Below are positions 12,500-25,262 of a DNA stretch of 64,000 nt, in pieces. The translations under genes and the position numbers were made by a program. This DNA is from Mycteria americana (lineage: Eukaryota; Chordata; Aves; Ciconiiformes; Ciconiidae). Position 1 is the first letter of the stretch. Each line of letters begins with the position of its first letter. Where the stretch lies: NCBI RefSeq assembly GCF_035582795.1, contig NC_134373.1:35806501-35870500 (forward strand), in the 5' to 3' direction. A model generated the notes under the pieces. That model did not search any database. It saw only the letters and a program-made list of their open reading frames with translations, and had not been told where the DNA came from.

Positions 12500-13576
12500 C
12501 TTCATAAGGCAAAGTTAATGATTAGCAATGAACTTAAAAACATGGAAATTAAAATGACTGAGGAATTGACTACATCTTAAAAGGAGTAACACAGATGGAT
12601 TTGTTTCCAATTACACAAAAAGAGCAGCAGTTCCATATCCTGCTGCTGGGATTTTTAAGTACACGCTGGAAATTCAATCTGCTAACCGAATTCATTAGCT
12701 GCCAAAAGTATTAGCCCCTCTCTCCCCACAACCACTGAACCTCCCTCACCGTTGACAGGGATTTGGAAACAAACAGAAAATGATTGCAGTGTCTTTGAAG
12801 AAAGGAGGAGACAGAACAAACTGTGTCAGGGCAAAAAACTTGCTTGAAGTTTAGCAATACAAAAACAAAAGAGCCAATTTAAGGAGCAGAACGGTGGTGA
12901 TCACGTGTGCCCTCGGCACCACGCCAGAATTCCCCCTCTTCTTCGGCCGGGGTCCATTGCAGAGTGGAGTGTTGCAGCAGCTGATACAAACAGAGTTCAC
13001 CTTCCCTGGAGAACAAAAGGACTGGTACCCAGCAGAGGCTATCAGACACGCTGCTGAAGACGCGCAGGATTTGCGATACATGATTCCTGTGACACAAAGC
13101 AAAGGTTACTTAGTTTGATATGAACACGGTTTTGCTTTACAACACGATTCATGCTTGAAAACTGTTGCAAAACCAGTTTCCGTCTCCAAAGCAATGCTGG
13201 TGATTAAGCCAGACACCTCAGCTGTGACACAGCTAACAGCTCTGCACTGCAGAAGCACAGTCACTCTGGTTTGGATTTTTCTTTTATTTGATTCTGGTTG
13301 GAACCAAAAATACTACAAACTTGATTTACATAACGTGTATCAAATGTGATGCATTTTATAACCAGAATTCTTCATCTTTCAGAATAAGCTGTTTGAATAG
13401 CTTATAAACTGGAATGCAGTTAGTTTGAAAATGACTTGTTTCTGTTGCTGAACATGTCTGAGTTGTTTAAGGTGTCTCAGTAATTACAGTTTTCTAGGCT
13501 GTTAATTTGTCTTTTGAGCATTTTTTTTCCCTTTTCTTGTTCATTTGCCACACAGAGACAAGTAACCAAGAATAAA
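12500..13576 (+). other. GPR39: GPR39 3' UTR (extent uncertain), overlapping LYPD1 exon 3
   Basis: Sequence after the GPR39 stop codon. The first canonical AATAAA on the plus strand is at 13571-13576 (aagaataaaagcag); an ATTAAA variant lies near 12548. If the 13571 signal is used, the GPR39 mRNA is antisense to all of the LYPD1 terminal coding exon. No clear GU-rich element follows, so the end is tentative. Confidence 0.35.
12851..13086 (-). CDS. LYPD1: LYPD1 coding exon 3 (second half of LU domain and GPI signal)
   Basis: Terminal coding exon of Ly6/PLAUR domain-containing protein 1, residues 64-141. On the minus strand it follows the acceptor ctttgtgtcacag and starts with the last two bases of a Gly codon, reading IMYRKSCASSAACLIASAGY. 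The LU-domain end CCNTPLCN is at residues 100-107. It continues with a basic GPRPKKRG stretch and a hydrophobic tail (VITTVLLLKLALLFLYC), the expected GPI-attachment signal. The stop codon is at 12851-12853. Upstream of the acceptor the frame remains open for a few codons by chance. The exon lies 351 bp from the GPR39 stop, in the opposite direction. Confidence 0.95.
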
Positions 13577-16500
13577 AGCAGAATGACTATCAGCAAAACT
13601 TTCATCTCCCCCCTCCTCTTATTTTTTTAAAGAAAAACTAGAAGTACTTTTCCAGGTAATCTCAGTTCTTGCTGTCTTTGAAGCTTAATACCCTCAACAA
13701 CAAATATTTCCATTTGTACAGAAATGGCTTTTCTGAGTTGAAAGTCTTCCCTTTTTAAATGTAATTTAATTTAATCTAACTTTAACTAATAATCTAGTTA
13801 AATTTATAATTTCTGAAATTGTTTTTACCTGAAAAAAGTACATTCTGATGCACATAGCTATTATTTTAAAATGGTGTATAAAGGCTTTAAAATACATAGT
13901 TGCATTTTCCCCTGTCACAGTGGAAAATGGTTATGGCAGTTCTACCTCTCATTACTCTAAAATTTTCCTGCAAGAGATACAGTAGAAATTGTGTGTTGGA
14001 AAAACATAGACACAACACATAAATAGATAACAGAGGTTTGCTTGTATTGCGTTGCAAAGAGAGGTGAATATTTCTAAGGATAATAAAATCACTATTCCTT
14101 TTGAATATGGGATTCTCAAAAGTTTTTCTTCTTCTGAAGGGCATGGGAGCAGAATTCCCTTGCAGAACGATGCCTCTGCATCCTGTAGCGCAGTCCCAGA
14201 ATGTTTTTAAATACACAGCAATCAAGACTTTTTTTGGAGGGAGTGAAGCAGGAATATGACCTGTAGGTACTGAACTTACACTACCTGCAGATACTTGTTC
14301 AGTCTCCGGGGACTTTGGAAATCAGCTCTACAGCACTTACGCAGTCCAGTAGATACCTCTGCAGTAGCAACTGCCACTGCGCTATGAAGTGCTGTGTATA
14401 GCAGCAAAACACTGTTTGTTTGGGTTATGCTTAGAAAGAAGGATTTCCTGTCTTCAGAGAATTGTAATTAAAGCAATTCTTTTATACTGTCACAACATTG
14501 CTGCCATCCCAACAATGCAGGTGTTTCCCTGTTTTGTGTTCTCCCTCTGCAAATCTAAACTCTAAAACGTGTTTTAAGGCTATCTGTCTAGTTAAACTTA
14601 CGAAGAGAAGCCCTCAAGTCAGTGTTAAATCTTCCTCTGTCTCCAGTGAGCTTCAATCAATCAACACAGCAGGTAGAGCCTTTTCTCAAGAAGGAAGAGG
14701 AGCTACAGGCTGTTCTAGCTGTAACGGCAAAGGCACACAGATCAAGAGGCACACTTTATTACTATAGTTTGCAAAAAGAAGAGACCTCTGCCTGTTGACG
14801 AACCACTGCTGTCATGAATCCTCAGCTGTGCTGCCACTGATAGCCTTACAATACTGAAATCTCAGCTGATGTTTCCTGGTGCTTTTTCCATGTTCCTCCT
14901 GCAGTCTTCCAAGAGCTGAGGCAGACACGACCCTCCCATGGCTACAAATACCTTTTTTCCTTCCCCGTCCCTCTTGAGAAAGGAATCCTGTATTCAATGG
15001 AACTAGGCACAGCGATTGTTCTTCCATCTGTAATCCCCCATCTCCTCATCTCAGATTCCTTCCCTGCAGCTACAGCCACCCAACAAACTCAGCTGTTCCT
15101 TAGTCTTCCACATGAACAGCAGTGGATCTCGACTTTCCCCTCAACGACCAAGCCTCTAAAAAGCTTTAGACATTGGCAGATTTCCTATTCCTGTTGTTTT
15201 ATAGATCGCTCTCTTCCTGCCATTTCCTTTTCACAGGATTCCTGCAAAGCCCTGTTCACAATTTGAACTACTAAGTGATTGATTAGTTTAGGTCCTTGAA
15301 ATACCATATACTTTGCAACTGTCCTGTAGACTAGGAGACTAGAATTGCTCAGTGCTGTGAACAATTAGGTAATGCCCTCTGAGGCATGGTTTTTACCAGG
15401 CAACTCTAGGAGACCTCTCCTGCAAAAAATCAGTCCTGTAGCTTAACTCCATGTGTTTACAACAGCTCTGTTCTTCAGGATAAATTCCATGGAATAATCT
15501 TGAGCTCCTTTTGAAGTCAAAACACAGTATTCCTGCACAGACCGAAATTTTACAACTCAAAGTTTCATGCACAGATGGATCATGTTCATGCCTAAAAAGA
15601 GAGAATAATCTAACTAGTAGTAAAATCCCGTTGTAACGCTTCTCCTGTGGCTTTTCTGTAAATATGTCTTACAATAGAAAATTCCACTCCCAAATGATTG
15701 TTTATTCCCATTCACAGCTCCAGTAATCTGAATTGTAACAAGACTCTTTACATAATTAAAAAAGTCAGCATTTCTATCGGTTTTCAGTAGCTACTTGGCT
15801 AAAGACATGCCCTTCACATCCAAGTTTTTTTTCTTTAAGTCCTGACAGAGTCTTTTGAGCTAACAAATTAGCTGCTATCATACACTAATTGTGCTTTTTA
15901 CGAAGCATCAGGTATGAACTCAACTTGGTCAGCAGAGAAAGACTGTGCTTTTTTCCAATTCTGCAGTATCCTTATAGCAAGATACAATGAAAACAGGCAT
16001 AGAAGATTGATGGAAAAAAGAATGCTAAGACTACAGGAGTGACATTTTTAAAACACTTCAGCCGTGACTTCACTTTTTTTTTTTAACCATGAGTGTGAAA
16101 AAGCACTGACACTTTAAATAGTATGCATTAAAGAAAGGCAGGAAAAATACTCTTTAAAACTTCTTCCTGTCATATTGTGATTCCAGTTTAATTGTGGTAG
16201 GAAATTAGTACAACTGACTTCCATGGTTTGATGCCAGGGACACTACTCTCCTTGCTCCAGCAAACAGGTTCATGTACCCCAGTTACTGCAGTTCACCCAC
16301 AGAGTTCAGACAGGACAGCAACATCCTTTCTGGATTATCTCTAGAGATTAATTGCTTTTATAGCTCAAGGATGTCTCTCCTCAGACTCCTCTCTTGCAGT
16401 GGTTTATTGTACTGTTGAGTCAGTTCTGAAACTATTTCGGAGATCTTCCTGAATCATTCACCACCAGCAGGCTGAACTGCAGACAGTTCTTCAAAGCGGT

Positions 16501-19500
16501 TATCTGCCTCGTAAGACTCATACCACAGACATAACTGCTAATTACCGGATATTCTTGCTTGAGCAATCAGCTTGATACGTTCATTAACACATCACCTAAA
16601 AATATAATTGCAAACCTTTCTGGCAGCTTTTCTTCTACCTCAGATTGTTGTGAGTTGCTGGCTAGGCAAGGAGACTACACATTTTACACTCTGCTTTTAC
16701 TGGGATGGGGTCATTCCCAGCTACCTACTCTCAACAGTTTACACTAGTGCTCAATTATTATACTTACTAATATACAATTAGTATATTTACTGCCCAATCT
16801 CCTGATGGATGAGTACTGAATAATTTGTCCTTTTTCACGGATTCAGCAGCCTCCCAACACTAGCATGGGTTATGCATAGGTGTAGGTACTATAATGATGT
16901 TTTGCTATAAAGTACCTACTACTGACCAATTGATTTTCCTTCATTTTGGCTTCAAGGTTTGTGGGGTTGGCTGAGGATGTAATTCAAGTACAAGTACTTT
17001 TAAGAAGAGAGGGGAGTACACAAGGCTAGAATATCTGTGTGATAATGCAGTAATATTCCACACCCTCTCCTTCCACATACACCTACTATAACTATCATTT
17101 AAAAAAAAAAAAAGCTTTGGGCTTACATTGGGTGAAAATGAACTCCTAGACTGAGCAACTTGCCCATTGTAACACCTCTCTCTGCCCCATATGTGATCAT
17201 ACATTTAGATAGTGTCAAGGCTGAAACTACTATTTCTGGAGGATTTCTGCCTTATTCCATGATTCCATGCAATGAAGTGGTGGTATAACTCTGAAGGCTT
17301 TTCTATAGTTCCTACTTGTAATACTGATTTTCTTACCTAGATCCATTCTATACCCCCCGCCCCCCGACCTGCCAACCTCAACCCCCTGCTTAGCTGCAGT
17401 CTAGTCAGTGCACCCGCACCCTGGCACTCTGCTTTGGCCACATGCAGATGCGTTCAGTCTTGATAGCAACAAACAATTCATGCTGCAATTTATTCAAATC
17501 CAAAAGTGAGAGTTCTTCCACCTACCCTGTCTGCAGAGCCCAGTACATGTTCTCTTGAATAACAGCTTAACTTGTTACTAGGACAACCAAAAAAGGTGAC
17601 ATCACACCTACTTCTTACACTGTGTATGCAGAAGGCACCAGAAGATCCAAGCTTTTTCTCTTACTGCTTGAAAAGGATCTTATTAGGCACCTCCACCTCT
17701 TCTGTTACAGCAGGTACAGACAAAAAAAGAGCAAGTGTAAGCATGACGCTCCAACTTAAGAGCCAACCGTAATCCTAGCAGTGTGTATCTTTAGGTTGTA
17801 CCTGGACTCTCAAGACTGTCCTTCAGCAAAACACACAGAGAGTCTCTGAAGCCAAAACAGGCAACTAGGATACCACCTCCGAGATCAGTGACCTAATTTC
17901 TAAAAAAGACAGTCACCTTCCCACTCTATGACCCAACTACTCTGAAACCACCTTCTGCAATGGCACACCTCAGCAGGAAGTTGCAGCCCTCTGCTTCACC
18001 CCAGAACACTCTATGGCCTCATGGCCACAAAACTCTTAGCTGCAAGTTTGACTCCCGTCAAGTAGATGATGTTGTTTAGCCCAACACTAACTTTTCCAAG
18101 CCAAATGCTCTCTCTCATGGGTCATGACTGACACTCCTCATTTTTAAAGAAAGCTTTTGCTACAGTGTTTTGTACATATCCAATTTCGGAGGCATGCATA
18201 AAGTCACATTTGTCTTCTGCAACTCATTCCACAAATACTGCTTTAGCAAAATCTTCTGCGTGTACTCTGAGCATGCCTGCTGCATCAAATCTTTTGGAGC
18301 ATTAGAAGACAGTCTATGCCCAACTAGGGTCCAGGAACAAGGCATCCTTGAGCAGTTACAAAACTGCCTTTTCAAGACTGAACCAGGAGTTGGAGGCATA
18401 CACAGAGCCATAGATCCAGGCATGTAGAAAAGTTTTATATCTTAAGATAAATAACTCAAAGTTAACAGGCAGATGAAGACAAGTTTTGTGGTGTGCTGTT
18501 ATGACTTCAGCAGAATTTCTCCACTCAACTCTTCTAGATTTTAATCTTGCCCATCTCCTCCATGCAAAAGGCAGAAAACTGTCCAACAGTGGACAACTTG
18601 TATTGTGGCACACGCAACCCATGAGAAGTCCCCAGCACTAGAGTTGTCCCAGCTCTAGCGTTAGCACGCTTTCATGATTTGTGATTTGTTTTGGGTGTTC
18701 TCTTAATGTTGTTGTTCATAAAGACAAGCATAAGGACCATGTATATGAACTGATACTCCCCCTTTTGTTTTAGTATCCTGAATAGTTCCAATTATCTTAT
18801 TTCACTGAAACTTTCAATTTTCTGGTCTTGGTGAATCTCCAAGTTTTCCTTCTTGTTGTGCTTACACTTGATGTCTTGTCTGCCTATTCATGCTTGCTTT
18901 GTGATTTCGATTATATATTTCATCCTTTATTTCTTGCCCTAAACTGTCACTTGCTTACCCTCTACTTGAGTGACATTCAGTACCCAGCAGGAGTTATAAA
19001 AGCTCTTTTTGTGATGTCTGCTGAAATCTAAAATGGGAACTTACACTAGGAAGAGCAACACGTAAACATTTAATATCCCTTTAGGTACATAAAATACACA
19101 TGTGACTATTTCTGGATTTTACTATATCTGTAATGTTCAAAATTGGGTTCAGACTACACACAAATAGGTTTCTAAATTACGGTTTTTAGTTTTCACATTA
19201 GGTTTTATGCTCAACTTTTTATGCCTTCAGTGGTTTTGCTATGATAATTGTGTATTCCTTAGCTAGTACCTGTTCACATACATCATACAGTGGCAGGCTG
19301 CAAAAGGTCCTATTGTGATTTGCTGTTTTCTGCAGAAAGCGATTATAAATATTTTATCTAATAAGGTCCTAAATATCTTAGAAGGTGACTGAATGTTGAA
19401 AAGCAATCATTCTCCTGACATTGTGCTTCCCCAAACAGTCATGGTTTTAGTCAGATCATGTTTTTATTGGTTTAAAGTATGAATTAAGCTTCCCCAACAC

Positions 19501-19747
19501 AAATCCTTTCATCTATGATTGTAAATGCACTGTTAAAAAAACAGTTCAAGCTAGTGTAAAGTATAACCATACCCAACCATGTCCTCTGTGTTTCATTTTA
19601 CACTAACTCTTCCTATCCTCATCTTCTCAACCTCCTCTCTGGAGCCCACGAGTGGTTCAAATAATTTGCACCTTGCCAGAAGTTTTATCATGAAATTTAC
19701 TAATTGACTTATAAAGAGCTAATTACATACTCTAAGCAACCAAGATC

Positions 19748-19830
19748 AGTGTTTTCCAGATGAAAAAAATGGAGGCACTGATATTAAGTGACTTGAAATC
19801 TATTGCAAAGCTATGTCACACGCTTCCCGA
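19748..19830 (-). repeat. Possible MIR (tRNA-derived SINE) fragment
   Basis: The plus strand reads ttttccagatgaaaaaaatg, then gaggcactg, then ttaagtgacttg. This resembles, with substitutions, the reverse complement of the MIR body (TTTACAGATGAGGAAACTGAGG, followed by a TTAAGTGACTTG block). MIR-family copies are old and degraded in birds, so the match is tentative. Confidence 0.35.
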
Positions 19831-19949
19831 TTTTTAATCCTGTGTTTTAGACTGCAGCTATTTCATCCCTATCCCCTCCCTTTGATGCATTCAGTAGACA
19901 AGGTAAAAGCATATTCATGCCATTAGGCTCTTACAGAGTGTACAATTCT

Positions 19950-20060
19950 GTAAAAAAACCAAAAAAACACCCCCCCCCCCCCCCCAACCAAACAAAAAAC
20001 CCAAAACAAAAGCCCAAAATGAAACAAAAAACCCAAAACAAAACACACCCCCCGCCCCAA
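19950..20060. repeat. A/C-rich low-complexity tract with C16 run
   Basis: An uninterrupted run of 16 C lies at 19970-19985. It is flanked by alternating A-runs and CCC (for example aaacaaaaaacccaaaac) and by a second C-rich burst at 20046-20056. A coding frame through it consists only of Lys, Pro, Asn and Gln and is not a gene. Confidence 0.9.
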
Positions 20061-21972
20061 CCCTACCTGGTTAAATTAGCATATTTTCATCATAATTTTC
20101 TATGAAAACTTACTCAATATCATCACAACTCCTCCATACATTTGACACTTTTTAAAAGTTGCACTTTTTTGCAGAAACTAAGAGGAGGCTTTTGAAAATG
20201 AAAGACTGGCCTCCTCACTCACCTTCTGACCCTAACTGACATGGCAGCTTGCAGAAATTAAATCATCTTAGAAGAAAACCGGACAATTGTTGACTGACAG
20301 AGGACAAGGGTTTGGATTACCATTATATCGCTTTTTAAGTCATGCGTTCTAATTCCAGTACTGGAAATATGAATCAAAACTGCATCGTTAATAACGTAAA
20401 TAATGGCACAAAGTAGTCTTTGTCATTGCTTGCAGTATCACAAAGCAGAAGCAAGGCACTGAAGTGCTTAAAAATGCATTGACTGAGAAAGTTAAGTACA
20501 GCTGCTAATGGTGGCATTATCAAATAATTTTTTAAAGCCACAGGAGGTTACAAACCAGAAGTTAAAGCTCAACTTTCACCTGCATATCTAATTCTTTTGG
20601 TTGTTTACTGTCCTTATTCATTTCTCTGCTCACTGATGCAGACTTACGGTCAAGCACTAAAACATACAATCTTTCAAACAAAGCTGGCTCGCAGCCTTCC
20701 ACCATCTGTGCTTTCCTGATGTAAAGGTAGGTAAAGGCCTTGCATTTCAAGATCAAAACATACACAATCTTCCAGCAAGAGAGGTGAACTTAGACTTAAT
20801 TTTCAGAATCGTGTATGAGCATTTTTCTTGACAATCCTTATCTGATGAAACAAACTGGGAAGCCACAGTCCTTATGCCTTTACAAGTGTTAAAATGCTAT
20901 ACCCTTGTAATAAGTCCCATAAATTATTTTGCACGTGAATAGCCTTGTTGCATCCTACTAATTAATGTCCTTACCAATTTCAATGGAATGGCTCACATGT
21001 TTACACTTGCATGCCAGTACCTTTGAAATCCATTCAGCATTTATATCTTTAGCTATTTTCATGCTTACAGCCTGTTCAGCTTCAGAGTAGGATTTGCCTG
21101 GTTTTTATATTACTTTTTCCACATTCAAAGACTCATTGGTAATTTGGCAAAATAGGTTATATCAAGTTTTCAAAAAAATATCCAGACTACAAAGGAAAAA
21201 TGGAAATGAAAACAGTTTGGATTAATGAAAACACGCTTGCCAACGTTTTGATAAGGTGACTGGGAGCTAAGACAAGTGATAGGGTCAGGCCACAATAAGT
21301 TTTTGGAAACACAGACTCATCTGTGTGTGAAATGCAATAGGAAACTCTTAAAGGAGGTTTAGGAGACACCAGGCTGCAGGCACTGTATCCTCACAAAATT
21401 CATTTGTATACCTTTCATACAAGTCTGAGAAATAAAATAACATAAAAAGCTATTGTCCATGTCCTGTGAAAAATGAAATTCACTGGACCAGATACCACAA
21501 CTTCCTTAAAATAATACAGCCCTTCATCACTTCTGCACTTGGATCTTTGTCATGACTTTCAAGTCATAAACTGCTTGAACTGTTAACTCCACTGTTGCTT
21601 TTCTACATTTAACAGCAGTCAGAACAGCAATCTACTACACACTGTCTGTAATTTCTCCTTAGCTGACGCACTTAGTTCAGTTCATCCCATATGTGGCTGG
21701 AAGTCTTCTGAGCAGCCCAAAGATTGGAAGGAATTTACTAGTAAGAAAACAGCTTTGGCAGCTGAAAAAAGTGTTTCGGAATGGTAATACATCCACAGCT
21801 CCAGGTTTTCAGCATAGAGTACAAATTAACAACATATATCGTAAGTCTTTTATTCAGCATAAAAAATGAACTGCATGTTTCCAAGATTGGTTACTATGTC
21901 TTCATTTCAATGGGCATCTGGTAGCACGAGATACGATGTTACAGGTAACAACTGTCACATGCCAAGTTTTTC

Positions 21973-21989
21973 TTTTTTTTTTTTTTTTT
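21973..21989. repeat. T17 homopolymer
   Basis: Seventeen uninterrupted T residues (A17 on the minus strand). I see no clear retrotransposed body next to it, so it is listed as simple sequence. Confidence 0.85.
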
Positions 21990-24900
21990 AAACTGTCAGT
22001 AAAGATTTATTACATTATGCTTTACTTTGATTAAAAAAAAAAATCAAAAGTTCTTTTGAGTTATGTTGATATGCTTTGACCAAGAGAGACAGTGTGGACG
22101 AAAATAAAAAAAATCCACTGCCAGCTCAGTGGATGTTTCTTACAGTTTCTAAATGGATCCTGGGGATGCAGCTATTACCTATAAAACTTTAATGCCTACA
22201 GTGATTCAGAAGACATTAAACTTTGTTTGCTGTTTTAATCATTTTATCAACAAATGTACACCAGATTATAATCTCCCCTTGATACAAGTATGCAATTAGT
22301 ATTAGTACTAATGGATGTTATACATGAAAACAGAAAAAAGCATGTGCTTCTGTAATCCTTAACAGCCATACATGAAGCAACTTAATCATGGCAGCAACAC
22401 AGTAAGATAAAAAATAAGTAATAATCACAGGTAACTCATCACACAACTTAGACATTGTTTTCCTCTGCCTGATAAAACAAATGACTGGGAAACCAATACC
22501 GAGAAGAGTTAAATAAATAAGTACAATTACAGTTCAACAGTGAGATGATGATCTTGTTCATGATGTTCCCATGCACTACTTTTAAGCACACAATTACAGC
22601 AATTGCTTTAATTACACTGCAGGATTATATACTACGTAAATACATTAAGAGGACCATTGATAAACCAAACAAGTAAGAGAAGTTTCTTATCACAGATTAA
22701 TGGAAATAACGAGGGTGTTTTCCAATTCACTTGCAAAGGAAAATTCATAAGCAATCTTAGTTTTATATAGACAGACATTTTTAAATATCAGTCTTGCTAC
22801 TCTGGATCTTTTTTTTTTTCCTTGCAAAAGTAAGTTTGTAAAAGTATGTTCACAACTACGTTAGAGCACAAGGTATATTGTTCAAAACATATACATGGGC
22901 AGGTTTACTTACAGTGAGTTCTGAGAAATTTAGACTGGCTACCTTTCTGGGCTGACTGTCTCATCCTGCATGCTTTATTCCTTTCTGATCCATTCACGTT
23001 GCAAGTTTCACTTTGCCTTAAGTAGGTTTTAGATCAGCCTTAATGCTCAGATAGCTCTTGCCTTCAGTAAAAGGTAAACTTCATTATCAGTATGTTTTCT
23101 ATGATATATGTATAAAAGCATATATACATTATATACTCATCTACATATCATCAAGATGTTTCATCTGATCCCAATATACTGTGGGTTTTCTTTGTTCCTG
23201 CATATATTCTAAAAACGAAGGAGCACTGACATTTCTAAGTTAAAAGTTCCTAGATGGGAAGGAGAGAGGCAAGTGGGAGAGGGAAATCTGCCATGGGTAT
23301 TTCCACAAAGTGTCTGCAAGTGGAATTATTATAAGCAAGAACTTCAATCCTTTGTCAAAATTTCGTTTACACAGTTTTCAAACATCTGCTCATCCAGCTG
23401 AAGAATGCACTAGAAATGCATCCCTCACGTTAATTTCTGTGGGACAAAAATTACTTGGTGTAGTCTTCAGTGCCACTTCCCATGCTCACCATTCATCCCT
23501 CTAAAGGAAGAAAGCACTGATTTTTTTTTTTTTTAAGATTAAATTAACAAATTAGTTTGTAAGATTTTTGCATTGCAGGCAAAATACCATCCTGTCCTTC
23601 TGTATCTCCCACTGGAACAGAATGTTAACATAACTGCATAAAACTTGTTCTAGCAAAATTTTTAAATAGAACTGTGCTTAAAAATATTTTGTCATTTACT
23701 TGACAAAGTCTCCAATTCTGTGCACTGACGGTTCCCCGAAGTGCAACTGCAATATAAACTGCTTTGCACTATAGCAAAGTGCACGTTTGCAGGGGAGGCA
23801 GAATTATACTAGTTCCCATAATCACTTAATCAGATACATGCTGCCATACTGCTCAATTCTCAATTCATTTTAAGTGGTGAAATGGAGCAAATTTCTACCC
23901 GATACTACAAGCAGCTGGGATAACATGCCTGTCCATCTAATTCAAAGTATTAGTGACTAATACCTGTGTTCTTAGCTACTCACATCAGAGGCTATCACAG
24001 TAAGAGCCACTTTTTAAGCTCTGAGTTAGGAACATGCCTATGCTGCTGCTGTTTCTCACCTGAAGCCAAAAAGTTCTTCCTAAGATTGGTTCTCCCAAAA
24101 CTGGGATAATGTTCTGAGAGAACACAGTGACATTTAAAGCACTAACCCTAATTTTATAGCGACTGAAGAGGAATGGTTCATTTAACTATGATCAGGCATA
24201 AGGAACGATCTACAATGTAAATAAAGAAACTGCACAGAGTTGTAGCTCTCCACTGCGTTGTTTATAGAAAGTTTAATACAGAAATGAAGCTGAACCATAG
24301 AGCTGTCATTGCACAACTCAATGGACACTAACAAATACATAAGAAAAAAAGTCACTGGCTACAAGCTGGGGACTATATTGTAGGCACACCGCAGAATGTA
24401 AGTCAGTGACCCCCTTGATAGCAAAACACACAGATTAACGCGTGCTGCAGAGGAAGGGTGACTACATCAATAGGTTACTGATTCAGACCATGAACTTTAT
24501 CTCAAAATATTGCATTTAACTTTTAAATAAGGTTTAGGAGAACTTGTAACATTTTGCTCACTGACACAGCTATATTTTATTAAGGACAAAAATGGGTTAG
24601 TCTATAAAAATTAAATTATACTCCTTTGACTGTATCTAGTCAAGAGGAAAAACTCTAATTATGAGATTGTGCTGTCAAATAAATGCAAATTCACATCTTT
24701 CATATTCTGGGTTAAAAATTCAAACTCAAGTCTATTATAAATTAAAATCAATATTTGAAGCATTTCAGCTTTCAGTGATAAGCAACAACCAAAAGAATCA
24801 AGTTATGAAACATACTGGTAGAAGTAGAATGAATTATTAAATAAAACTTGGGAGAATAAGGCATTTATATGACACACATTTAAATATCAATTAGGAAAAA

Positions 24901-25206
24901 AAACCAATAAAGGATGATGAACTGAATCATCTCTGTTTTACAACCAATCCTCTCTAGAATTGACTGAGGATAACACAGAAACTAAGCTTGCAATGTAAAC
25001 TTCGCTCAGTGTGAAACAGTTAAGTTGAAAATTTAAATTGATTCACTAGCTGAAATTTACAATCTCTAAGCTTAAAATGAATAAGAACTGCATTTATAGA
25101 AGTAAATTAAGTAAAATAGAACAGCAGTACCTGCTATGCACAGCACGCTAGTTACCTCCTAAAGGGAAAATCCAAGGATCTGCTCAGAGACAATATAAAA
25201 TTGCAC

Positions 25207-25262
25207 AGAAAAAAAAACCACCCAAAAACCCAAAAAAACCCAACCAAAAACAAACATCCAAA
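25207..25262. repeat. A/C low-complexity tract
   Basis: Runs of A alternate with CC or CCC (accacccaaaaacccaaaaa), similar in character to the tract near 20000. It is simple sequence and non-coding. Confidence 0.8.

Larger units (their letters stand above)
11585..12850 (-). other. LYPD1: LYPD1 3' UTR (extent inferred), antisense to GPR39 exon
   Basis: Minus-strand sequence downstream of the LYPD1 stop. Its end is inferred only from the AATAAA at 11601-11606. If correct, this UTR covers the complement of the GPR39 TM6-TM7 and tail exon. Overlap between LYPD1 and the GPR39 3' exon is established in mammals; in this window it is inferred, as no transcript data are available. Confidence 0.4.
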
